A stretch of 64,000 nt of DNA, from the NCBI RefSeq assembly GCF_900142415.1, contig NZ_FRAU01000004.1, forward strand, positions 1-64,000, written 5' to 3'. Positions within the stretch are counted from its first letter, which is position 1. Each line of letters opens with the position of its first letter. This DNA is from Rhodothermus profundi. Its GTDB lineage: Bacteria; Bacteroidota; Rhodothermia; Rhodothermales; Rhodothermaceae. This document shows, piece after piece, positions 57,408 through 64,000 of this stretch. The notes beneath the pieces were generated by a model. That model saw nothing but the letters and a program-made list of their open reading frames with translations. It was not told the origin of the DNA and ran no database searches. The position numbers and the translations under genes are program-made.

Positions 57408-57500
57408 TCACAGCAGGTGAAAGACCGCATACACCAACAGGCCCACCAGCCCGGCACTGATCGTAAGAAACCGGATGGCCTGATCAATACGGTACCGCAT
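57408..57500 (-). CDS. candidate 30-residue single-pass membrane microprotein
   Basis: In the gap between the amidohydrolases and ggt, the minus strand has a 30-codon frame, ATG 57500 to TGA 57408. The product starts with a charged stretch (MRYRIDQAIR) followed by a continuous hydrophobic helix of about 18 residues, rich in Leu/Val/Ala. AAGGAG stands two bases before the ATG, a close but possible ribosome-binding site. The composition is that of real small membrane proteins. No homologue is known to me. Confidence 0.4.
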   Translation of the reverse strand: MRYRIDQAIRFLTISAGLVGLLVYAVFHLL

Positions 57501-57565
57501 AACTCCTTGTTTTTTCGTCACACATGGCAGAGCAACGCGGGGCAAGGAATATACCGGGATGCGCC

Positions 57566-59419
57566 ATGAAAAATCATCGTTTCAACAGGGAACAAAGGCG
57601 CTTTTATTTTGCGCTTTTGACGCATTTGTTACGTTTTGACTCAGTCAGGGGTAACATTAGATCCCAAATTACCCGTGCTTTTTGTGCAAAGAAAACTTGG
57701 TTGCACTGGCTTTCTGGTCTGCTCCTGCTGATCCACGGGGCGTGGGCCCAGGTTGGCGAGGTGCCGCGCCCCTATCGGGCCTATCACGGATTGGTTGTCT
57801 CGGCCCGCCCCGAAGCCTCTGAAGCAGGCCTGGAGATGCTCCGGCGGGGAGGTAATGCGATAGACGCAGCCGTCGCCACCGGCTTCGCGCTGGCTGTCGT
57901 GCACCCCGTCGCAGGCAACCTGGGCGGAGGCGGCTTTATGGTCATCCGTTTTGCAGACGGCCGCACCACCACAATTGACTTCCGGGAAACGGCCCCGCAG
58001 GCAGCTACCCGCGACATGTTCCTTGACGAGCAGGGCCAGTTCGTACCGGAACGCAGCCAGCAAGGCTACCTGGCCGTGGGCGTACCGGGTTCTGTCGCCG
58101 GCCTGCTGCTGGCTCATGAAAAATACGGCCGGCTTTCACGCGCCGAAGTGCTGGCACCGGCCATCCGGCTTGCCGAAGAAGGCTTTCGCCTTACGCGCGC
58201 GCAGGCTGCGCGCTTCAATTCCTTTCGGGAGGCTTTCTCTCGCTACCCTTCTACGCGTAAATATTTCACAAAAGACACTCCTTTCCGAGAGGGTGAGCTG
58301 TTTGTGCAAAAAGACCTGGCCCGTACGCTCCGGCGCATTCAGCAGTACGGCGCCGAGGACTTCTACCGGGGCAAGACGGCCGATCTAATCGTAGCCGAAA
58401 TGCAACGCGGCGGTGGCCTGATCACGCATGAAGACCTGGCCGCCTATCGGGCCATCGAACGGCCACCGGTTACAGGCACATACCGGGGGTATCGCATCAT
58501 TTCGATGGGTCCCCCTTCCTCCGGGGGCATAGGCCTGATTCAGTTGCTTAATGCCGTCGAGCCCTTTGACATCGCTCAGATGGGATTCGGGAGCAGCGCC
58601 ACCGTTCATCTGATGGCTGAAGCCATGCGCCGCGTCTATGCAGACCGCGCGCACTGGTTGGGGGATCCGGATTTTGTAGAAATCCCGGTGCAAGGCCTGC
58701 TTCGCAAGGAGTACATGCGCCAGCGCATGGCCGATTTCAATCCGTACCGCGCCGATACCAGCCAGCATGTTACGCACGGAGACCCCTGGGCTTTTGAATC
58801 ACAGGAAACCACGCATTACTCCGTGGTAGACAATGAAGGCAACGCCGTCAGCGTAACCACCACGATTAACGGCCCCTACGGCTCGCTTGTGGTCGTCGAT
58901 GGAGCTGGCTTCTTTTTGAACAACGAAATGGACGATTTCAGCGCCGCTCCTGGCGTGCCCAACATGTACGGACTGGTAGGCTCCGAGGCGAATGCAATCG
59001 CGCCGGGCAAACGTATGCTCTCGTCCATGACTCCTACCATTGTTGAAGACCCGGAGGGTCGGCTCTTCCTCATACTGGGCACGCCTGGTGGCTCGACCAT
59101 TATTACAACCGTTTTTCAGCTTATTTTGAACGTCATCGACCACGGCATGAACATCCAGCAGGCCGTTCTGGCCCCCCGCGTTCATCACCAGTGGTTGCCT
59201 GATGTGCTCTACTATGAGCGACGCGGGCTGGCAGCCGACGTTATAGCGAATTTGCGGATGCGTGGCTGGAAGGTGGTCGAGCGACGTGGTACCAGCGGTC
59301 GGGCACACGCTATCCAGGTAGTCTATGGACCGGACGAGCTGGCTCCGCTACCCGGAATAACTCGGGTTTACCTGGCTGGTGTAGATCCCCGAGGTGAAGG
59401 AGGGGCCGCAGGTTATTGA
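57566..59419 (+). CDS. ggt: gamma-glutamyltranspeptidase
   Basis: Ggt cleaves the gamma-glutamyl bond of glutathione and related compounds in the periplasm; it matures by self-cleavage before a threonine. From ATG 57566 the protein has 617 residues. The signal-like helix (WLSGLLLLIHGAWAQ) lies unusually deep, at residues 48-62, so the true start may be a later non-ATG codon; the DNA before 57700 is A+T-rich like a leader. The catalytic Thr is the first of TTHYSVVDNEGN (residue 415). PSSGGIGLIQLLN and the GTPGGSTI loop are conserved. A bacillithiol organism would use it on other gamma-glutamyl peptides. It converges on purF, 2 bp apart. Confidence 0.92.
   Translation: MKNHRFNREQRRFYFALLTHLLRFDSVRGNIRSQITRAFCAKKTWLHWLSGLLLLIHGAWAQVGEVPRPYRAYHGLVVSARPEASEAGLEMLRRGGNAIDAAVATGFALAVVHPVAGNLGGGGFMVIRFADGRTTTIDFRETAPQAATRDMFLDEQGQFVPERSQQGYLAVGVPGSVAGLLLAHEKYGRLSRAEVLAPAIRLAEEGFRLTRAQAARFNSFREAFSRYPSTRKYFTKDTPFREGELFVQKDLARTLRRIQQYGAEDFYRGKTADLIVAEMQRGGGLITHEDLAAYRAIERPPVTGTYRGYRIISMGPPSSGGIGLIQLLNAVEPFDIAQMGFGSSATVHLMAEAMRRVYADRAHWLGDPDFVEIPVQGLLRKEYMRQRMADFNPYRADTSQHVTHGDPWAFESQETTHYSVVDNEGNAVSVTTTINGPYGSLVVVDGAGFFLNNEMDDFSAAPGVPNMYGLVGSEANAIAPGKRMLSSMTPTIVEDPEGRLFLILGTPGGSTIITTVFQLILNVIDHGMNIQQAVLAPRVHHQWLPDVLYYERRGLAADVIANLRMRGWKVVERRGTSGRAHAIQVVYGPDELAPLPGITRVYLAGVDPRGEGGAAGY
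57613..57644 (+). promoter_or_regulatory. candidate promoter inside the proposed ggt 5' region
   Basis: TTTG is followed about 18 bases later by TACGTTTTG, close to the Bacteroidota -33/-7 consensus (TTTG and TAnnTTTG). If used, the ggt start at 57566 would be upstream of the transcript, so translation would start nearer the signal peptide around 57700. Confidence 0.3.
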
Positions 59420-59421
59420 AC

Positions 59422-60915
59422 TTACCATTCGTTTTCTTCCTTGGTTACGCCCATCTCGACCGGCACCGGGTAGTCGGCCGTAAAACAGGCGTTGCAGTAG
59501 TCCAGCCCGTCGGGATGGGCTGCCCGGACCGCAGCCATTAATCCTTCCACCGATAAGTAAGCCAGCGAATCGACCCCCAACCACTGTCGCATTTCTTCAA
59601 TGCTGGCAAATTTGTTGGCCAGCAATTCTTCGGCGCTGGGGAAATCCATTCCGTAGAAACAGGGACTAATGACCGGCGGTGAGGCAATGCGAAGGTGCAC
59701 CTCCCGCGCTCCGGCCTGACGGATCATGTTGACCAAAAAGCGCGAGGTAGTGCCGCGCACGATTGAGTCGTCTACCACCACCACAATGCGGTCGCGCAAT
59801 ACCCCTTCGACCGTGTTAAACTTGCACCGCACGCGCATTTCCCGGCGATCCTGGCCCGGCGCAATGAAGGTGCGCCCTACATAGTGGTTACGGATCAGGC
59901 CAATTTCATAGCGGCAGCGGTACCCTAACTTCTGGCACTCGGTGGTGTATCCTAAAGCAATGGTGTTGGAAGAGTCCGGGACCGAAATCACGATCGGCGG
60001 TTTTTCATCTGCCTCAACCATCGGGACGGGTGCTTCGTGTGCCAGTTGCTTGCCCAGCTTGCGTCGCACTTTATCCACCATTTCGCCGAACACCTTGGAG
60101 TCGGGCCGGGCAAAATAGACGTACTCAAAAATGCACTGGCTCACCCGGTAGCGGCAGGGCAGGAAGTAGTGATCAAACTCGCCCGTTTCACATCCTTTTT
60201 GATCAATAACGAGAATTTCGCCGGGGGCAATGTCGCGCACATACTCGGCGCCGATCATGTCGAACGCGCACGTTTCACTGGCCACGCAGTAGGCCCACGA
60301 GCCCTCTTCATTGCGCAACCGTCCCAGCGCCAGTGGACGAAAGCCATTAGGATCCCGTACGGCGATCAAGCTGGTATCCGTCAGGATTAGCAGCGAAAAA
60401 GCCCCTTCGAGTTGCGTCAGGGCATCAATGATTTGATCGATCTGACGCTGGCGACGGCTCTGGGCAATCAGGTGCAGGATCAGCTCACTATCGCTGGTTG
60501 TCTGAAACAGGGTGCCGCGCTCGCTAAAAGCCTGGCGCAGCTCCCGGGCATTGGACAAGTTGCCATTGTGCGCCAGCGCAATGTTACCCCCTCGGTAATG
60601 CACCACAAACGGTTGGATGTTGGCCGGGTTGGTAGCCGAGCCGCTTGTTGAGTATCGGTTGTGTCCGATGCCCGCTCGCCCCAGCAGCTTGGTTTCAAAG
60701 AGGGAAGGGTCGTCAAACACGTCGAGTACCAGCCCGAAATCTTTGTGCACAGGCATCACAGGACGCTGGCGCACCTCATCGTAGGTAGACGTTACGATAC
60801 CTGCTGATTCCTGACCCCGATGCTGGAGGGCATGCAATCCATAGTAGATCAGACGCGCGGCATTAGGGGCGTTATAGACACCAAAAATGCCACAATATTC
60901 TTTAATTTCGTCCAT
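59422..60915 (-). CDS. purF: amidophosphoribosyltransferase
   Basis: PurF makes phosphoribosylamine from PRPP and glutamine, the first step of purine synthesis. The 497 residues begin with a short propeptide (MDEIKEY) before the catalytic C8, and carry the PRPP loop VVVVDDSIVRGTT (378-390). Cysteines C261, C419, C474 and C477 match the four iron-sulfur ligands of the B. subtilis-type enzyme, so an oxygen-sensitive 4Fe-4S form is likely. It converges on ggt with a 2-bp gap. No other pur gene is adjacent. Confidence 0.96.
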   Translation of the reverse strand: MDEIKEYCGIFGVYNAPNAARLIYYGLHALQHRGQESAGIVTSTYDEVRQRPVMPVHKDFGLVLDVFDDPSLFETKLLGRAGIGHNRYSTSGSATNPANIQPFVVHYRGGNIALAHNGNLSNARELRQAFSERGTLFQTTSDSELILHLIAQSRRQRQIDQIIDALTQLEGAFSLLILTDTSLIAVRDPNGFRPLALGRLRNEEGSWAYCVASETCAFDMIGAEYVRDIAPGEILVIDQKGCETGEFDHYFLPCRYRVSQCIFEYVYFARPDSKVFGEMVDKVRRKLGKQLAHEAPVPMVEADEKPPIVISVPDSSNTIALGYTTECQKLGYRCRYEIGLIRNHYVGRTFIAPGQDRREMRVRCKFNTVEGVLRDRIVVVVDDSIVRGTTSRFLVNMIRQAGAREVHLRIASPPVISPCFYGMDFPSAEELLANKFASIEEMRQWLGVDSLAYLSVEGLMAAVRAAHPDGLDYCNACFTADYPVPVEMGVTKEENEW

Positions 60916-60956
60916 GGTTTAGGCGGCCTTTCTGCCTTGTTTACCAGCGGGTAGGG

Positions 60957-61346
60957 TTACCACATAATAAAGCCAATAGCCAGGACAATCCCCACCCCAT
61001 CTGCCACCAGATCGCGATAGCTGAAGCGCCGTCTTGGACCCACTTTCCAGTCGTACAGTTCCTTGGCAAGTCCAATGGCTGCTGAGGTGCCGGCGGCCAG
61101 CGGCAATGCCCGTCCTGTTGCCCATCCCGCCTTCTGCTCCAGCGCATACTGGCTACTGAGCGTCCAGAGAAAGGAAAAGGTCAGGTGCTGCACCTTATCG
61201 TAGGCAAGCCATGCGTCAGCTTGCGGCTCTTTTTTTGCTTCCGGGCTCCGCAGAACCTGCCAGCGCACTTCCTTGCTCCCCTGCGCCGGAATCTCAGCAG
61301 CCCGCGTGCAGCACCCCAGTCCGACAACCACCAGAAGCCATGTCAT
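60957..61346 (-). CDS. YfiM-like small lipoprotein (DUF2279-like)
   Basis: A 129-residue exported protein. The N-terminus is a short hydrophobic segment with Cys pairs (GLGCC), a possible lipobox. The body shows DKVQHLTFSFLWTLSSQY, AAGTSAAIGLAKELYD and YRDLVADGVGIVLA, as in YfiM/DUF2279 proteins of the envelope, whose function is not known. Its ATG overlaps the stop of the CNNM gene (ATGA), so the two are coupled. purF follows 41 bp downstream. Confidence 0.72.
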   Translation of the reverse strand: MTWLLVVVGLGCCTRAAEIPAQGSKEVRWQVLRSPEAKKEPQADAWLAYDKVQHLTFSFLWTLSSQYALEQKAGWATGRALPLAAGTSAAIGLAKELYDWKVGPRRRFSYRDLVADGVGIVLAIGFIMW

Positions 61347-62758
61347 TTTCCCTGTCCGTTTCCATTTTTTCGGACGGTCACCGGCGTAGGTTCAACCCGC
61401 ACCAGCACCTGGCCGATCCGGTGGTTGTCCACCGTTTCCACGCGCAAATGCAACGGGCCGTATTGCACCGCATCGCCTGGCTCGGGGATCACCCCAAGCA
61501 GGTGGAAAATCAACCCGCCCAGCGTTTCAAAGTCAAACGCCTCCGTGTTCAGATCAACCCCTAACAGCTCCGCCAGGTCATCCAGATTCATGCGGGCATC
61601 CACCCGATAGGTGTGCGCATCGATCTGCTCATACAGAACAGGTTCGCTTTCGTCATGCTCGTCCCGGATATCGCCCACAATTTCTTCCAGCACGTCTTCC
61701 AGGGTTACCAGGCCCGCTGTGCCGCCATATTCATCCACCACAATAGCCATGTGCGTTTTACGACGCTGGAAATCTCGCAGCAGGTCGTCAAGTCGCTTAC
61801 TGAGGGGCACAAACATCGCAGGACGAGCTATTTGTCGCCAGTTTAATGGCCGGTCCAGTTTAGCCCGTCCCAGGTACGGCAACAGATCTTTGGCATAGAC
61901 GATTCCCTGAATATTGTCCAGATGCTCGGCATACAGGGGCAGGCGAGAATGGCCACTGGTACGAATGCATTCAAGCACTTCTCCGAAGGTGGCCGTCTCC
62001 GGGATCGCAACAATGTCGAGCCGGCTCACCATGATTTCGCGAACAGTCGTCTCCCCGAACTCCAGGATTGCTGCCAGCAGCTCCCGCTCGTCTTCGCCCA
62101 GCACACTACCATCGCGCACCACCTCCAGGGCTTTCAGCTCTTCTGCGGAAAGCGGACGCTCCGACACCCGCAACCGTCGCTGCAAGAAAGCCGTCAGCCG
62201 GACCAGTACTTCGGTCACCGGATACAACACGCGTTGCAGCACCCACACAGGCACAGCTATCCACCGCGCGAAGGATTCGGCAAACCGGCCGGCCAGCAAA
62301 CGCGGCGTAATCTCACCTACCACCAGGAGCACAAGGGCCACCACCAGCAACTCCACCAGCAGCGCCAGTCCGGGAGACCATTGCGCTTTCCACGCCAGAT
62401 GCGCTGCCAAAAGCACTGCCATCAGCGCTGCCCCTATGTTGGCGAGCGTGTTGAGCAGTTGGAGCGTAATCACCAGATGGCGCGGACGAGCCAGTAGCTC
62501 CTGCAGACGACGCGCAGTCGGATCTGCCGCTTCACCGGTCGGAAGCTGGCCCATTCGTAACGACATCAGGGCGGCCTCCGAACCTGACAGCAACGCAGAA
62601 ACCAGCAGCAACAGCACAAAGAGCACACCCGCCGTGATAAGCGCTGCCGGCTCCGCGTCCAGCACAAAAGGTAACGCTAACCCGTAAAAAACAACGCGAG
62701 ATGGCGGTGCGTCAGCTTCCAAGGCCGTAGGGGCATCGGGCCCCGGTTGGTTCAACAC
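61343..62758 (-). CDS. CNNM/CorC-family membrane protein (hemolysin family, GldE-like)
   Basis: A 471-residue protein: DUF21/CNNM membrane domain with about four helices (about 38-195), a CBS pair (about 245-365) and a C-terminal CorC/HlyC domain (about 380-460). The layout is that of CorC/YtfL transporters and of GldE in gliding Bacteroidota; magnesium or other cation transport is the general assignment. It is followed by the YfiM-like gene with a 4-bp overlap. The first 35 residues are Pro/Ala-rich and may not all be translated. Confidence 0.9.
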   Translation of the reverse strand: MLNQPGPDAPTALEADAPPSRVVFYGLALPFVLDAEPAALITAGVLFVLLLLVSALLSGSEAALMSLRMGQLPTGEAADPTARRLQELLARPRHLVITLQLLNTLANIGAALMAVLLAAHLAWKAQWSPGLALLVELLVVALVLLVVGEITPRLLAGRFAESFARWIAVPVWVLQRVLYPVTEVLVRLTAFLQRRLRVSERPLSAEELKALEVVRDGSVLGEDERELLAAILEFGETTVREIMVSRLDIVAIPETATFGEVLECIRTSGHSRLPLYAEHLDNIQGIVYAKDLLPYLGRAKLDRPLNWRQIARPAMFVPLSKRLDDLLRDFQRRKTHMAIVVDEYGGTAGLVTLEDVLEEIVGDIRDEHDESEPVLYEQIDAHTYRVDARMNLDDLAELLGVDLNTEAFDFETLGGLIFHLLGVIPEPGDAVQYGPLHLRVETVDNHRIGQVLVRVEPTPVTVRKNGNGQGK

Positions 62759-62870
62759 ACAATTTCTTTACAATTTACCACAAAAAACCCCGATTGCAAG
62801 GGATTGACGACGGTCCGGCCTCCGGGTTCCTCTTCCCTGCTACCCCTCTGGCAACAAGCACCATGCCGCC

Positions 62871-64000
62871 TTATCCCAGGTAGCCCCGGAAGACATTCAT
62901 CAGAATAATAAAGATGACCACCGGACAGATGTAACGCACAAAGAACTGCCACAGCCGCACCAGGCCAGGAGATACCCGACTTCCCAGCCGCAACTCTTCT
63001 GCTGCCCGCTCAACTCCCCAGACCCAGCCCACAAAAATGCTGATCAGCAGCGCTCCCAGGGCCAGGGCCAGATTTCCCCAGATCGCATCCATGATGCTCA
63101 GGAAATCGTGCTGCCCTAGCAGTCCGTCGGGACCGAACAGCCAGTCCATGTTGCTCAGTCCGGCTACCGTCCCCTGCGAAAGCGCTGAAGGCAACCCGAT
63201 CACAAATGTCAGGGCGCCTACGGTCCATACGGACTTCTTTCGACTCCAGCGTCGCTCATCGACAAAATAGGCCACGACCACCTCCAGCAGCGACACCGTA
63301 GAGGTTAACGCGGCAATGGACAGTAGCAGGAAAAACAAGGCGCCAATCAGATTGCCCAGCGGCAATGCCTGAAAAATTTCTGGCAGCACAATAAAGACCA
63401 GCGCCGGACCGCTGGCCGGGTCGTGGCCGGCAGCAAAAACCGCAGGAAAAATCATAAAGCCCGCCATCAATGCGATAAGCGTATCGAAAAGGGCCACGTA
63501 AGAACCGGCCACGACCACATTCTCACGACGCGACAGGTAGGAGCCGTACGTAATCATGGCGCCCATTCCAAGGCTGAGCGAAAAGAAGGCCTGTCCCAGT
63601 GCGGCCACAATGACCTCGCCCGTTACCTTGGAGAAATCTGGTTTCAGATAAAAAGCCAGTCCCTTTTCAGCGCCTGGCAGCGTTACTGCCCGTACAATGA
63701 GCACCACCATCAACAGAATCAGTAACGGCATGAGCACCTTTGACCAGCGCTCAATGCCTTCTTCCACACCGCCAAATACCACCAGCATGGTCAGCCCCAG
63801 AAAAAGTGCAAAAAGTGGCATCACAATCCAGGGGCTGGCAATGAAGTGCCCGAAGTCTAAGTGGGCAAACAGCAAATTCTTGAAGATGTAGCCAAACGTC
63901 CACCCCGCAATCACTGCATAGTAACTCAAAATGAACACGCCGGTTATCACGCAGAGCCCTCCAACCCACACCCAGGGCGAACCTGGCCGAAGCGCACGTA
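62871..64000 (-). CDS. sodium-dependent transporter, NSS/SNF family (5' end beyond window)
   Basis: The C-terminal 376 residues of a neurotransmitter:sodium symporter-family transporter; the frame continues past 64000 without a start. The readable start, RALRPGSPWVWVGGLCVITG, aligns with the region around TM4 and TM5, so about 120 residues are missing. Visible features are FFSLSLGMGAMITYGSYLS (the unwound TM6 substrate/Na+ region) and about nine membrane helices. Bacterial members import amino acids with Na+; the substrate is unknown. The stop is 112 bp from the CNNM start. Confidence 0.93.
   Translation of the reverse strand, partial: RALRPGSPWVWVGGLCVITGVFILSYYAVIAGWTFGYIFKNLLFAHLDFGHFIASPWIVMPLFALFLGLTMLVVFGGVEEGIERWSKVLMPLLILLMVVLIVRAVTLPGAEKGLAFYLKPDFSKVTGEVIVAALGQAFFSLSLGMGAMITYGSYLSRRENVVVAGSYVALFDTLIALMAGFMIFPAVFAAGHDPASGPALVFIVLPEIFQALPLGNLIGALFFLLLSIAALTSTVSLLEVVVAYFVDERRWSRKKSVWTVGALTFVIGLPSALSQGTVAGLSNMDWLFGPDGLLGQHDFLSIMDAIWGNLALALGALLISIFVGWVWGVERAAEELRLGSRVSPGLVRLWQFFVRYICPVVIFIILMNVFRGYLG

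Noticed and set aside
57386-57420. Direct repeat CAGCAGGTGA as an array or mobile-element mark
   Set aside because: Only two copies 25 bp apart, with no transposase or further repeats nearby.

Overview
The window looks like a stretch of bacterial core chromosome from a Rhodothermus-like thermophile (Rhodothermota, near the Bacteroidota). This is inferred from gene content, not from a database match. Supporting signs are an ECF sigma factor/FecR/SusC-type TonB receptor/DUF4249 set, a PorT-type barrel, a DUF3276 PUR-domain protein, bacillithiol genes (bshB1, bshC), a PorW/SprE-like TPR lipoprotein, GC-rich coding DNA and few Shine-Dalgarno sites. I see no insertion sequence, prophage, CRISPR array or rRNA. 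No gap between genes exceeds 300 bp.

Layout. 1-4291 (minus): str operon rpsL-rpsG-fusA-tuf; tuf lacks only part of its stop codon. 4528-9512 (minus): ftsH and a large TPR/SPOR lipoprotein. 9648-11886: a CDP-alcohol phosphatidyltransferase converging on pyk. 12012-21202 (minus): site-2 protease, a small unknown gene, nadD, bamD, an LpoA-like lipoprotein, guaA, gcvH, accC, accB and efp, with a good sigma70-type promoter in front of efp. 21376-24913 (minus): leuS and bshB1. 25057-28094: PorT-like barrel, an HD (ppGpp hydrolase-like) protein and bshC. 28190-31780: hisD-hisC-bfn and DUF3276, with hairpin terminators. 31929-42500 (minus): ECF sigma, FecR, TonB receptor, DUF4249, RecX, AI-2E family transporter, PP2C phosphatase and purine nucleoside phosphorylase, tightly packed with four ATGA overlaps. 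42543-44223: short asparaginase-like protein, archease and a divergent phosphoribosyltransferase. 44278-48149 (minus): thiO-thiS-thiG-thiE/tenI-thiD followed by tRNA-Arg(ACG). 48236-52357 (plus): an MnmC-like oxidoreductase, class I aldolase and a twin-module AAA ATPase. 52368-59419: an orphan Phd-type antitoxin gene, three tandem exported amidohydrolases and ggt. 59422-64000 (minus): purF, a YfiM-like lipoprotein, a CNNM/CorC protein and a truncated NSS transporter.

The most striking signals are: tuf uses TTG for every leucine except the last and switches codon style in its final codons; a cell-surface signalling module runs directly into recX, a PP2C phosphatase and punA; two of three tandem amidohydrolases have lost a His of the HxH metal site; the thi operon carries a ThiE/TenI protein without the usual NDR motif; a small gene has its start codon inside a perfect 9-bp stem; and there is an unlisted 30-residue membrane microprotein.
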